This document shows, piece after piece, positions 44,847 through 53,567 of a DNA stretch of 64,000 bases. Position 1 is the first letter of the stretch, and each line of letters starts with the position of its first letter. The translations under genes and the position numbers were made by a program. The notes beneath the pieces were generated by a model. It saw only the letters and a program-made list of their open reading frames with translations. It was not told where the DNA came from and did no database searches. The stretch is from JAIYCX01 sp964353175 (GTDB taxonomy: Bacteria > Bdellovibrionota_C > UBA2361 > SZUA-149 > DAOLCO01), in NCBI GenBank assembly GCA_964353175.1, contig CAYGUX010000001.1, positions 124,001-188,000 on the forward strand, in the 5' to 3' direction.

Positions 44847-45383
44847 CTAAAGCCCTAGTTCAGCAATAACGCTTTCCACAATATCATCTGGATCAGGCGA
44901 AACATCAATGCGAATCGCTTCCTGACGATCTGGTTCCTCTAAAGTATCAAACTGACTCTTTAAAAGTCCTGGAGGCATGAAATGGTCCTTTCTGGCATTC
45001 ATCCTTTCTTCTATTAAATTAAAATCCCCAGCTAAATAAATAAAAGTAATATGATTCTTACCGCCTCTTAAGATATCCCTATAAGACTTCTTTAAAGCAG
45101 AGCATGCTAGCACTGGAATATGCCCTTCCGCAGACTTCTTAGCGATAAAGTCTGACATACCTTGCAACCAAGGAATTCTGTCCTCATCACAAAGCGGAAT
45201 ACCCTGACTCATCTTGCTTACATTCTCAGCTGGATGGAACTGATCCGCATCATGAAACTCTAAAGAAGCTCTCTTAGCAAGCTTCTCCCCTACTGTACTT
45301 TTTCCTGAGCCTGAAACTCCCATTACGACGATAGCGTCCATTGGAGCAGTGGTTTTACAAACGGCGATAGACATATTATGCAT
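44847..45383 (-). CDS. gntK: Gluconokinase
   Basis: The 178-residue P-loop kinase phosphorylates gluconate to 6-phosphogluconate. Walker A is MGVSGSGKSTVGE, followed by the GntK motifs FHDADQFHP, KMSQGIPL and ACSALKKSYRD. It has a short N-terminal extension, and an internal ATG 14 codons in is an alternative start. It is monocistronic and divergent from argC. Confidence 0.88.
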   Translation of the reverse strand: MHNMSIAVCKTTAPMDAIVVMGVSGSGKSTVGEKLAKRASLEFHDADQFHPAENVSKMSQGIPLCDEDRIPWLQGMSDFIAKKSAEGHIPVLACSALKKSYRDILRGGKNHITFIYLAGDFNLIEERMNARKDHFMPPGLLKSQFDTLEEPDRQEAIRIDVSPDPDDIVESVIAELGL

Positions 45384-45518
45384 ATAAAAGGTTATATTTT
45401 CCTAAACACTTTTCCACTAATATGATAAATAAATCAAGTTAATGGTAATATTAAATATATGCTAAAAATGAGTTAAGTTGCTATTTACACTTAAAGTTTA
45501 GGCGAACATCGGCAAGAA

Positions 45519-46574
45519 ATGAGTAAAAAAATTGGCATAATACTGATTGGAGGCACCGGCTATGGTGCTAAAGAATTCCTACGGTTAAGTTTAAACCACA
45601 GAGAACTAGAGATCTTTCAAGTTTGTTCAACATCAGAACAGGGCAACGATGTACAGGATACTCACAAAGAATTACTAGGTTTGATGGACAAAGAGTTTAG
45701 CTCTGAAATGAACCTAGATCTATTAGATGGCTTTAGTTACAAATTCCTAATCCTGGCCCTGCCTCATGGAGAAAGTCAAAAGTTTGTTTTAAAAAACTTC
45801 CAAGAATGTAAAGAAAAACAGATTCATATTATCGACCTAAGCGGTGATTTCAGAATCAAAAATAAAACCGTTCGCGAATATTTCTACCCTTCTAAAGAAG
45901 ACCTTAGTCCTGACATCCTCTCCTCATTTGCCTATGGCCTAAGTGAAATAAATCGAGAAGAGATTAAAACAACTACGAATATCGCTAACCCAGGTTGTTT
46001 TTCAAGCGGTGCAATCTTATCCTTAAGTCCTCTCGTGCAATCTTTTAGTGACAGGATAATGAATATCGCCATTGACGGTAAATCGGGTAGCTCTGGTGGA
46101 GGTAAAAATCCCAATCAAAAGTTTCACCATCCTGAACTTAACAGCTCCTCTTATGCGTACAGTCAACTAACTCACAGACACCTTGGAGAGATCGAAGAAT
46201 CTCTTTCGATGTTCGGGCTAGATAAAATAGCATTCACTCCTCACGTAATACCCATTAGCAGAGGAATGATAATCTCTTCTTATGTCTTCAGCTCGGAGAG
46301 TCTGGATAAAAACGAGATATTAGATGCTTACAAGGCGGCCTATAAAGACGAGCCCTTTATAAGAATTAGAGAAAGTTCACCAGAAATAAGGCTGGTTGCT
46401 GGTAGTAATTTCCTAGATCTCAATATTGTCGTAAAAAACAACATAGTCTCAATTACAGCCTGCTTAGATAATTTGATAAAAGGCATGGCGGGTCAAGCCA
46501 TACAAAACATAAACATCATCTCTGATCTCGATGAAACAACAGGGCTCAGAACTCCAGCCCTAGGTTTAATTTAG
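45519..46574 (+). CDS. argC: N-acetyl-gamma-glutamyl-phosphate reductase
   Basis: ArgC reduces acetylglutamyl phosphate in arginine synthesis. The 351-residue protein has an NADP-binding GGTGYGAKE, the catalytic cysteine in ANPGCFSSG, a GSSGGGKN segment and the HRHLGEIEESL histidine region. Its 3' end overlaps the convergent SIMPL gene by 9 nt. It faces the argB-argF operon, with which it shares a pathway. Confidence 0.93.
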   Translation: MSKKIGIILIGGTGYGAKEFLRLSLNHRELEIFQVCSTSEQGNDVQDTHKELLGLMDKEFSSEMNLDLLDGFSYKFLILALPHGESQKFVLKNFQECKEKQIHIIDLSGDFRIKNKTVREYFYPSKEDLSPDILSSFAYGLSEINREEIKTTTNIANPGCFSSGAILSLSPLVQSFSDRIMNIAIDGKSGSSGGGKNPNQKFHHPELNSSSYAYSQLTHRHLGEIEESLSMFGLDKIAFTPHVIPISRGMIISSYVFSSESLDKNEILDAYKAAYKDEPFIRIRESSPEIRLVAGSNFLDLNIVVKNNIVSITACLDNLIKGMAGQAIQNINIISDLDETTGLRTPALGLI

Positions 46575-47294
46575 ATAAAAATGAACAGTAGTTACAACCC
46601 TTAGTAACTTCTCTATCTGCTTTTCCTCTACGGAATTTTCGAATCTAAACCTTGGTTGCACCTCGAACACTCCTTGGTTCGCGGTCTTAATCGCCCCTAA
46701 GTTAGTCTTAGAATCTTTCGCAAACTGCTCCCCTGATTCTCTCGCATTCCTAATTGCTTCTGCTATCATCTCAGGTTTGAACTTATTTAGGTTTGTGAAT
46801 AAATATGTTGGTCCTGATCCGTAATCACTGGAAACAGAAACGTTTACCCCCAAAGCTAGTAACTTATCGATATTTCGGCTAGCTTCAAGAATCAACTTAG
46901 GTTGATTAGATTTCACTAGAAGAGTCTGAGTAATGATAATTCTATTTTCAATCCCTCGACCATCATTCCCTCCATAAAGCTGTAGAGAGGCGTCATTTAC
47001 TTCCAATGCCTGAGGACTAATTAAATCATCCTCCACTCCATATCTTTTAAAGTAATCTATAATAATTAATCTTTGCTTAGAAAGTTTCTGCTCACTAAGC
47101 TCTAAGTTTGGCCCTGATACAGAAAAGCGAACTGGCCAAAATGCCACATCTGCTTCAACCTCCCTCTCGCTGACTCCCTTAACCACAACCACCCGATTAC
47201 CAGAGGAAAACCCCTTCAACCCACCGCCTATCTGTAATCCAATAAATCCAAATCCAATCAAAGCTACTATTGCTACAAGAACCCTACTACTCAT
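46566..47294 (-). CDS. SIMPL-domain (DUF541) envelope protein
   Basis: The 242-residue protein has an N-terminal membrane segment or signal (about 4-24). The SIMPL/DUF541 domain follows: GVSEREVEADVAFWPV, a TQTLLVKS strand and IRNARESGEQFAKDS. The family is periplasmic or envelope-associated with an unclear function, sometimes linked to oxidative stress. It is the last gene of the Nudix-argB-argF operon, 29 bp after argF. Confidence 0.82.
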   Translation of the reverse strand: MSSRVLVAIVALIGFGFIGLQIGGGLKGFSSGNRVVVVKGVSEREVEADVAFWPVRFSVSGPNLELSEQKLSKQRLIIIDYFKRYGVEDDLISPQALEVNDASLQLYGGNDGRGIENRIIITQTLLVKSNQPKLILEASRNIDKLLALGVNVSVSSDYGSGPTYLFTNLNKFKPEMIAEAIRNARESGEQFAKDSKTNLGAIKTANQGVFEVQPRFRFENSVEEKQIEKLLRVVTTVHFYLN

Positions 47295-47323
47295 ACCAAT
47301 TCTCCATTTTTCAAATATCTAAC

Positions 47324-48208
47324 TTAAACGGTTGTTTTAAATAACTTAAGCATTAAACTTTTCTGTGCGTGCAATCTATTCTCAGCCTGATCAATTACGA
47401 CTGAATTCGTAGAACTCATTACAGCATCAGAAACCTCTTCCCCTCTATGAGCAGGCAAACAATGCATAAAAATACAATCGGACTTAGCCTCGGCTAACAT
47501 TTTCATATCTACTTGATATGGAGCAAATAACTTTTTCCTAAGGTAACTTTCCTTTTCTTGTCCCATAGAGGTCCAAACATCCGTATAAATCACATCCGCA
47601 CCCTGTACTGCCTTTAATGGATCATGCTCTATCGAATACTCAACTTCCTGCTTTGAAACAAAAGGCTCATAGCCTACAGGACAAGCAACGCACATCTCCA
47701 AGCCTAAGATCTTTCCAATCCTTAAAAGAGAATTACACACATTGTTGCCGTCTCCAACATAAACTAACTTCAACTTCCCTCGCCCCTTTTTTTCTATAAT
47801 CGTAAGGGCATCTGCTATCGCCTGACAAGGGTGAGACATATCAGACAAGCCATTAATCACTCCAAACTCAGACGCTTGAGAAAAACGAACTAAGTCAGAA
47901 TGGCTATATACTCGCATCACAATCCCATCGATATATCTTGACAATACACGGGATACATCTTCAATTGACTCTCTTTCTCCAATCTGAATTTCAGAGGCAT
48001 TTAGACCTATGGGATAAGCTCCAAGCTCTAACACACCGACTTCAAATGAGATTCGGGTTCGCATCGAAGGTTTTTGAAAATACAATCCAATCTTCAGACC
48101 CTCTAAAGCCTTAGAATATTCTAAGGGAGATGTTTTTATTTTGATGGCCTGCTCTAGAAGATCAAGAATTTCACTGTTAGCGAAATCCGTCACTTCTAAA
48201 AAATGCAT
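47324..48208 (-). CDS. argF: Ornithine carbamoyltransferase
   Basis: ArgF makes citrulline from ornithine and carbamoyl phosphate. I start at the ATG giving MHFLEVTDFANS (294 aa), preceded by GGAG; a GTG at 48232 overlapping argB would add eight residues. Substrate motifs are SMRTRISFE (where many OTCs have STRTR), the MRVYSH block, SHPCQA and HCLPAHRG. SMRTR occurs in some bacterial OTCs, so an acetyl- or succinyl-ornithine preference is possible but not implied. Confidence 0.92.
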   Translation of the reverse strand: MHFLEVTDFANSEILDLLEQAIKIKTSPLEYSKALEGLKIGLYFQKPSMRTRISFEVGVLELGAYPIGLNASEIQIGERESIEDVSRVLSRYIDGIVMRVYSHSDLVRFSQASEFGVINGLSDMSHPCQAIADALTIIEKKGRGKLKLVYVGDGNNVCNSLLRIGKILGLEMCVACPVGYEPFVSKQEVEYSIEHDPLKAVQGADVIYTDVWTSMGQEKESYLRKKLFAPYQVDMKMLAEAKSDCIFMHCLPAHRGEEVSDAVMSSTNSVVIDQAENRLHAQKSLMLKLFKTTV

Positions 48209-48231
48209 GCAATCTCCACTTTTAACTGCCA

Positions 48232-49101
48232 CTAATCTCTTTTCCTTCTAGTATAAGTAAACTTACTTCCTACACCATTAGCGGTAAAAAGCTCTAACAA
48301 CATCGAATGAGACCTAGACCCGTTAATGAAGTGCACGTCACTTACACCATTCTGAAGGGACTCCATTGTAAACTTTATTTTAGGTAACATTCCACCTGAG
48401 ACCCTAGGATCTCCGACTAAACTTTCAAGCTCTTTTAGATCCATTTCACTTACTAGTTTTCCATCTAATATCAGCCCATCTACATCACTCATATATATCA
48501 GCTTCTTACATTCTAAGGCGCTAGCTACGGAAGCGGCGACTTCATCTGCATTGATATTATAAGTGTTATGTCCGTCTAATGTTGATATTGGCGAGATGAT
48601 AGGAAGGTATCCGCCATCAAGTAAATATGTCAATAAATCTGCATTCACCTTCGTAATGCGCCCTACCTGACCTAAGTCCTCTCCCTTCGAAGTCCCTCTA
48701 GGCTGAACTTCTATAAGACCTGCATCTTTTCCTGATAAACCAACAGCCTTTACACCATGAGTGGTACAAAGCGCTACTAATGCTTTATTTAATTTACCCG
48801 AATAAACCATCTCCACAACTTCAGCGTCTTCAGGAGAAGTATATCTAAGGCCTTCGATAAACCTAGGCTCTCTCCCTAGCTGTCCGAGCAAACTATCGGC
48901 ATCCTTTCCTCCACCATGCACAACAACTACCCGGATACCAACTGTAATCAAATAACATAAATCCGCAATCAAGGATTCCTTAGAGCTGGATTGAAATAAG
49001 GCCGCTCCTCCGATTTTAATAACCATTGTTTCTTGTTTAAACTTCCGTAAGTAAGGAAGTGAGTCTATCAATGATTGTGATACTAAATTTTTATCTGCCA
49101 T
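48232..49101 (-). CDS. argB: N-acetylglutamate kinase
   Basis: ArgB phosphorylates N-acetylglutamate, the usual control point of the arginine pathway. The 289-residue protein shows VIKIGGAAL, VVVVHGGGKD, YNINADEVAAS and VSGGMLPKI, all in family order. It lies 6 bp after the Nudix gene and touches argF, so it is part of the same operon. Confidence 0.95.
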   Translation of the reverse strand: MADKNLVSQSLIDSLPYLRKFKQETMVIKIGGAALFQSSSKESLIADLCYLITVGIRVVVVHGGGKDADSLLGQLGREPRFIEGLRYTSPEDAEVVEMVYSGKLNKALVALCTTHGVKAVGLSGKDAGLIEVQPRGTSKGEDLGQVGRITKVNADLLTYLLDGGYLPIISPISTLDGHNTYNINADEVAASVASALECKKLIYMSDVDGLILDGKLVSEMDLKELESLVGDPRVSGGMLPKIKFTMESLQNGVSDVHFINGSRSHSMLLELFTANGVGSKFTYTRRKRD

Positions 49102-49107
49102 ACTTCT

Positions 49108-49638
49108 CTAAAAATGTTCTCTTGCCTTATAATATGCTGTTTGAGACAAACAATGCCTTATCAAGTCATCGTGAGTCCTATTTAACTCTTCCTTTGTTAA
49201 AAAAGATATCTCTATTTCCTCGGCTGGATCAAAATCGGTTTTCCCACTCAGGATACAGTCTTTTGCTAGGAAAAACCAACATTTATTCTCATGTGTCGCT
49301 GGATTTGGATAATTAAATCCTAACTCAATTATATTCGAGCTGGAATATCCAGTCTCCTCCATAAGCTCCTTGCGAACTGTCTCCAAAGGGGAATCCCCTT
49401 GTTTTACTTGTCCACCAGGAAATTCATGCGTATAGGCTTCTACTCCAAATCTATACTGTTTTATAGTAATAATTCGACCGTCGGATAGGACGGGCACAAC
49501 ATTAACCCAATCAGTGAATATGAAGGAATAAAAATCGTCCTCATATCCCAAGGAGTCCGTAAACCTTTTAGATCGCACTGAAAAGAAAGGGGTGGTGAAT
49601 ACCTCTTTTTCTGATAGTTTCTTCCAAGTTCTTTTCAT
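49108..49638 (-). CDS. Nudix hydrolase
   Basis: The 176-residue protein carries a complete Nudix box, GGQVKQGDSPLETVRKELME followed by ETGY, close to the ADP-ribose pyrophosphatase group. I start at ATG 49638, which leaves 14 bp to the divergent alr start; the longer frame begins at 49662, inside alr. It is the first gene of the argB-argF-SIMPL operon. Confidence 0.88.
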   Translation of the reverse strand: MKRTWKKLSEKEVFTTPFFSVRSKRFTDSLGYEDDFYSFIFTDWVNVVPVLSDGRIITIKQYRFGVEAYTHEFPGGQVKQGDSPLETVRKELMEETGYSSSNIIELGFNYPNPATHENKCWFFLAKDCILSGKTDFDPAEEIEISFLTKEELNRTHDDLIRHCLSQTAYYKAREHF

Positions 49639-49652
49639 TAATATCTTATAGT

Positions 49653-50759
49653 ATGAGACCAAGTAAACTTATAATTAACCTAGGCAACCTAGCAAGCAAT
49701 TTAAGAGAAATCAAAAACTATGTTGCCCCAGCAAAAGTTATGGCTGTAGTAAAAGCTGATGCATACGGCCATGGTCTCCATAGGTGTGCCATTAAGCTTG
49801 AGGAGTCTGGAGTGGATTACTTCGGTGTCGCCTATCTGGAAGAAGCGGTTGAACTTAGAAGATCCGGAATAAAAACCCCTATTCTCACTTTAGGAGGACT
49901 TTCCGAAAGCCAAATTGATGAGTTCTTAAAATACGACATTGATCTTTTAGCCTCATCTGTTTCAAAACTTAAAGCCATAGAAGAGAGGGCCAGAATACAT
50001 AACAAAAAAGCCAGAGTGCAAATCAAGATAGATACAGGAATGGAAAGAGTGGGAGTTCATTATTATTCGGACGAACTCCCGATGTTAATACAAATTGCCA
50101 AAAGTTCTGAGTGGGTAGATCTAGTAGGTATAGAATCTCATCTTGCAACAAGCGAAGAACAAGATACAAACTTCTTGTTTGAACAGCTGAAACGCTTTAA
50201 AGAAGCTATCAGCAGTTTCAATCTGGAGAAATCCTGCCTAAGGCACATCGCGAACTCAGGAGCGATCCTACAATCTAAAGAAACTCATCTGGACATGGTA
50301 AGACCGGGGCGAATTCTTTACGGCATCAACCCATCCAAGGAATTAACTTCTGTTATAAATTTAAAGCCTGTCATGTCTTTAGTTTCAGAAGTTTGTTATT
50401 TTAAAGTGACAAAAAAAGGCAATACAGTAAGCTACGGAAGGACTTGGACAGCGCAAGAAGATACTCGCATTATCACAGTACCTATCGGATACGGAGATGG
50501 ATACACAAGAAGACTATCCAACAAGGGCGAAGTTTTAATTAAAGGCAAAAAATTCAAAATCGCTGGAACAGTGTGCATGGATCAACTAATGGTCAACATC
50601 GGACCCGAGGGCACTGCGTATAACGGAGATCGGGTGGTACTTATCGGGGAGGATGGGGGAGAAAGAATTAGTGTAGAAGACCTAGCAGAATATATCGGAG
50701 CCGAGCCATTGGAGATAGTTACTGGGTTTACTGCGAGGTTGCCTCGGGAGTATGTTTAA
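49653..50759 (+). CDS. alr: Alanine racemase
   Basis: Alr makes D-alanine for peptidoglycan using PLP. The 368-residue protein has the PLP lysine in VVKADAYGHG and the second catalytic region NTVSYGRTW with tyrosine. Further motifs are IDTGMERVG, VRPGRILYG and PIGYGDGYTR. It is divergent from the Nudix gene with only 14 bp between start codons and overlaps the convergent ATPase gene by 4 nt. Confidence 0.95.
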   Translation: MRPSKLIINLGNLASNLREIKNYVAPAKVMAVVKADAYGHGLHRCAIKLEESGVDYFGVAYLEEAVELRRSGIKTPILTLGGLSESQIDEFLKYDIDLLASSVSKLKAIEERARIHNKKARVQIKIDTGMERVGVHYYSDELPMLIQIAKSSEWVDLVGIESHLATSEEQDTNFLFEQLKRFKEAISSFNLEKSCLRHIANSGAILQSKETHLDMVRPGRILYGINPSKELTSVINLKPVMSLVSEVCYFKVTKKGNTVSYGRTWTAQEDTRIITVPIGYGDGYTRRLSNKGEVLIKGKKFKIAGTVCMDQLMVNIGPEGTAYNGDRVVLIGEDGGERISVEDLAEYIGAEPLEIVTGFTARLPREYV

Positions 50760-52009
50760 GAAAGAACCTTCCCACTCCAAGCTGGTAAGACGTGAATTCT
50801 ACATCCATCCACCTCCAGCACCTGCTCTGACTCATCGCAAGTTATTAAATACAAGTCCTTAACCCCAAGTTCCTTGGAAGCTAAAATAAGTGCTCTAGTT
50901 TCTCTGTCTAAAGTTTTGGGAGATCCCGCTGAGTAGGAAACTTGTATAAGTCTAGCCTTACCACTAGTGGGAGGAGTATAAAAATCTACTTCATACCCCG
51001 CACTTGTCTGATAACTAAATAAATTCAAGTTAGGGATTAATCCGCTTCTACACAAATCAATAAAAACGTAGTTCTCAAGCAACTTTCCGAAGTCACTGGC
51101 TCCGGAAGTTCTTTGTACGCTAAAAAAGCCATTGTCATAAATATAAAGTTTTTTTTCTGAATTTACTCTTTCTCGGGCTTTAAACGAATAGTTCTGAAGC
51201 GCGCAGCATAAATAGGCACCTTCAGCCCAAGTTAAATATTTAGAAATAGTTACGTGACTTAACTGATTATTTAACCCTCTCTCTAAAGACCTAGAACTCG
51301 CTCTTGCCCCCATACTTGTCAAAACTAAATGCAAAAGGCCTTTTAATTCTGCGATTCTGCGAATTTTATAGCGCTGTACTAAGTCTTTTAATATAATGGC
51401 ATCCCAAAGCGACACTAAAAAATCCTGGAATGAAATTCTCTGAGTTACTACTGATGGGAAACCACCAGTCTTCAAATATTCTAAAAAGGAAATTACCCCA
51501 GATATTCCCCTAGTGGCCTCTAAATATTCTTCATAAGAGAATGGTAGTAGTTGATACTCGACATATCTACCTGTCAATGATGATCCGAGCTCACCGCTAA
51601 GAAGCTTAGAATTTGATCCAGTAATAATTAAATTCTTTCCGAGTCGTTGCATTCGATTAACCAAATGTTCCCACTTTGGAAACAATTGGATCTCATCGAA
51701 TAGTATATACTGGTAATGAGGAAGAATACTGTCAAAACATTCAAGAATTTCCTCTGCGGTAAAACTAAAATTGATTCCTTCATCTTCAAAATTAAAATAG
51801 ACGAACTTTTTTCCTTTTAAAACTTGAAGGGCTAAGCTTGATTTCCCAGCTCTCCTAGGCCCAATAATAACTTTAATAGCATCACTATCTAGGCCTTCAA
51901 CAAGCCGAGCTCGCACACTACGCTCAACATAGGCCTGATCAGAAATACGTACTATTTCCGACTTTTGCTTTCGAATTAGATTGGCTAACAGATCATTCAT
52001 ACTTACCAT
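50756..52009 (-). CDS. AAA_14 / DUF4143 ATPase
   Basis: The 417-residue protein has an AAA domain with Walker A GPRRAGKSS and Walker B ILFDEIQ, then a DUF4143 region (about 200-370) ending LIQVSY-type. Such ATPases are common, often mobile and of unknown function; some are associated with accessory islands. It overlaps the alr 3' end by 4 nt and is followed upstream by a gene-free stretch with hairpins. Confidence 0.85.
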   Translation of the reverse strand: MVSMNDLLANLIRKQKSEIVRISDQAYVERSVRARLVEGLDSDAIKVIIGPRRAGKSSLALQVLKGKKFVYFNFEDEGINFSFTAEEILECFDSILPHYQYILFDEIQLFPKWEHLVNRMQRLGKNLIITGSNSKLLSGELGSSLTGRYVEYQLLPFSYEEYLEATRGISGVISFLEYLKTGGFPSVVTQRISFQDFLVSLWDAIILKDLVQRYKIRRIAELKGLLHLVLTSMGARASSRSLERGLNNQLSHVTISKYLTWAEGAYLCCALQNYSFKARERVNSEKKLYIYDNGFFSVQRTSGASDFGKLLENYVFIDLCRSGLIPNLNLFSYQTSAGYEVDFYTPPTSGKARLIQVSYSAGSPKTLDRETRALILASKELGVKDLYLITCDESEQVLEVDGCRIHVLPAWSGKVLS

Positions 52010-52140
52010 AGTAGCAGAGTTTGGTAAGTATGTGCAATCTGGTTATTCCGGTCAGGCTAAAAAACTAATGATATCGACTGGTTATAAATTACCCTCGTTT
52101 TCTATAAAAAGAAATGCCTCTCGGCCATCAAACCAAATCA

Positions 52141-52178
52141 GACCTCTGTAGATCTACAAATGTCGATTTACAGAGGTC
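52141..52178. repeat. Hairpin A of a tandem pair
   Basis: GACCTCTGTA (52141-52150) pairs perfectly with TACAGAGGTC (52169-52178) around an 18-nt loop that contains ACAAATG. Confidence 0.55.
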
Positions 52179-52196
52179 AAAAGACATGCCCTAATT

Positions 52197-52230
52197 CCTC
52201 TGCTAATCGACAAATGCTTCTTAGCAGAGG
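52197..52230. repeat. Hairpin B of a tandem pair
   Basis: CCTCTGCTAA (52197-52206) pairs perfectly with TTAGCAGAGG (52221-52230). Stem and loop (TCGACAAATG) resemble hairpin A, suggesting a repeated element. Confidence 0.55.
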
Positions 52231-52362
52231 TCAAGACCTATCCTAATTTATGCAGGTGACTTAGAGGAACGCGTTAGGGAAGAGGACTATTTTGATCATA
52301 CTGTTAATGTGGAGGAGTTGTTGTAGGAGATCCGCACCTCATATCTTATATTTTAAAGAAAA

Positions 52363-52374
52363 GACTGAGCGTGA
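52363..52374 (+). repeat. Left half of 12-bp inverted repeat flanking EamA gene
   Basis: GACTGAGCGTGA here is the reverse complement of 53413-53424. The two halves enclose the EamA gene and its terminator hairpin. Confidence 0.4.
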
Positions 52375-52389
52375 TTTCACCTTCTTGTA

Positions 52390-52413
52390 GGCGTAGGACC
52401 GATTTCCTACGCC
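52390..52413 (-). terminator. Hairpin downstream of EamA gene
   Basis: GGCGTAGGA (52390-52398) pairs perfectly with TCCTACGCC (52405-52413), 14 bp after the EamA stop codon. No U tract follows on the minus strand. Confidence 0.55.
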
Positions 52414-52426
52414 CTAATAAAACCAC

Positions 52427-53359
52427 CTATTTCACCTTCCTTTCTTTTCTGTAAATGAAATAACTTCTTCCAGTGATAGCAATAACAATCACTAGAAAGC
52501 CGAACAATGATTGCTGAGAAATCTTATCTCCCAGCAATAAAAGTCCAAACACTAGGCCCAAAGGAGGCTCTAGAGCACCGATATAGATACTCACAAGCTG
52601 ACTCCCTCCTTTAGAGCTTCCTGTTTTCTCCCTCAGAACTCTTTCTTCTGGTTTCAACTCATCGTAATCGCTTTCACTTGCAATTGCCATTGCTCGAGAA
52701 AGTATTAAATAAGTCCCCCCATATACCATTCCAAGGACGATATAGCCTGCCACCTGCAATAGGCTGGGCTCTACTACCCCTGGCGACATCCCCATCCTTA
52801 GCCAGACCGCTAACACAAGACCGACCTGACCCAGCAGAAAAGCATCTTTAAAGATTTTGTTATCCTCATTAACCTTAAAGTGCTCTTCTCCGAGGAAAAG
52901 ATATCCAGCAAAACTTGCCCCCGACAGGATACCGAATACCCATCCGAGTGGAGCCTCAAGCGCTACCCTCTGAATACAGAGAATAGCTAGGCCAATAAAG
53001 ACCAGAATGCCAGTAAAGGTGTCCAGTCTTGTTGTCGGCCTCATAAGGAGCCACTTGTAGAATACGATCCAAAGGATTGCTCCGTGAAACAACACGAGTG
53101 CAATTCCTACCTGTATCCTCAATACGGCAAGGACAAAAAACACACTTGCCATAGAGGAACAGATCACTGCACCCCAAAATTGCAAATTAATTTTGGGTGC
53201 TGCCCCGCTTCTTACGGTAAAAAGAAACAGACATGCCCCTAACGCTCTAAGGCCGGCGGCGACAATCCCATCGGTTACCCCAATGAGTTTGATCAAATTT
53301 CCGTCAAGCCCGTAAAGAACAGAGGAAATAAGAACAAGAACGAAAACTGAATTCTTCAC
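52427..53359 (-). CDS. EamA-family (DMT) transporter
   Basis: The 310-residue protein has about ten hydrophobic segments and the drug/metabolite transporter fold (LYGLDGNLIKLIGVTDG near the N-terminus; IYIGALEPPLGLVFGLLLLG near the C-terminus). It uses a GTG start, chosen because AAGGAG lies seven bases upstream; a longer frame to 53416 lacks this. A polar stretch (ESDYDELKPEERVLREKTGS) lies between helices. The gene looks GC-richer than its surroundings and may be part of a mobile cassette. Substrate unknown. Confidence 0.82.
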   Translation of the reverse strand: MKNSVFVLVLISSVLYGLDGNLIKLIGVTDGIVAAGLRALGACLFLFTVRSGAAPKINLQFWGAVICSSMASVFFVLAVLRIQVGIALVLFHGAILWIVFYKWLLMRPTTRLDTFTGILVFIGLAILCIQRVALEAPLGWVFGILSGASFAGYLFLGEEHFKVNEDNKIFKDAFLLGQVGLVLAVWLRMGMSPGVVEPSLLQVAGYIVLGMVYGGTYLILSRAMAIASESDYDELKPEERVLREKTGSSKGGSQLVSIYIGALEPPLGLVFGLLLLGDKISQQSLFGFLVIVIAITGRSYFIYRKERKVK

Positions 53360-53412
53360 AACGACTCTCCTTCTTGAGAGAAAATTTTCAAACGAACAGA
53401 AAAACCTAATAT

Positions 53413-53424
53413 TCACGCTCAGTC
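53413..53424 (-). repeat. Right half of 12-bp inverted repeat flanking EamA gene
   Basis: TCACGCTCAGTC is the reverse complement of 52363-52374, and lies partly within the leader hairpin. Confidence 0.4.
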
Positions 53425-53456
53425 ATACAAGAGGCCAACGCCCCCTAATGACTGAG
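53418..53456 (-). promoter_or_regulatory. Leader hairpin upstream of EamA gene
   Basis: CTCAGTCAT (53418-53426) pairs perfectly with ATGACTGAG (53448-53456) over a 21-nt loop, about 60 bp before the EamA start. It may also end the murL-murD2 transcript. Confidence 0.5.
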
Positions 53457-53567
53457 AATATAATCTTCTTCCCTTATTAAACTATGTAAGAACCAAGACC
53501 TAACAAGTCGCATATGCGTTATGACAAAAAGCGCCTTAAACGTGTGAATTAAAGTAAGAAACTAAAC

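Larger units (their letters stand above)
52010..52426. other. Gene-free stretch with two related hairpins and a coding-like remnant
   Basis: No gene is supported. It contains the hairpin pair at 52141-52178 and 52197-52230, a 12-bp inverted repeat half at 52363-52374 and a hairpin at 52390-52413. A short frame at about 52231-52326 reads like the end of an acidic protein (DLEERVREEDYF, then TVNVEELL, stop), possibly the remnant of a degraded gene. Confidence 0.45.

Noticed and set aside
47324..48208. SMRTR motif as sign of an acetyl- or succinyl-ornithine transcarbamylase
   Set aside because: The substitution occurs in ordinary OTCs and the remaining motifs are standard.
52231..52326. An acidic coding-like frame in the gene-free stretch
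   Set aside because: Too short and without a start to call a gene; noted only as a possible remnant.
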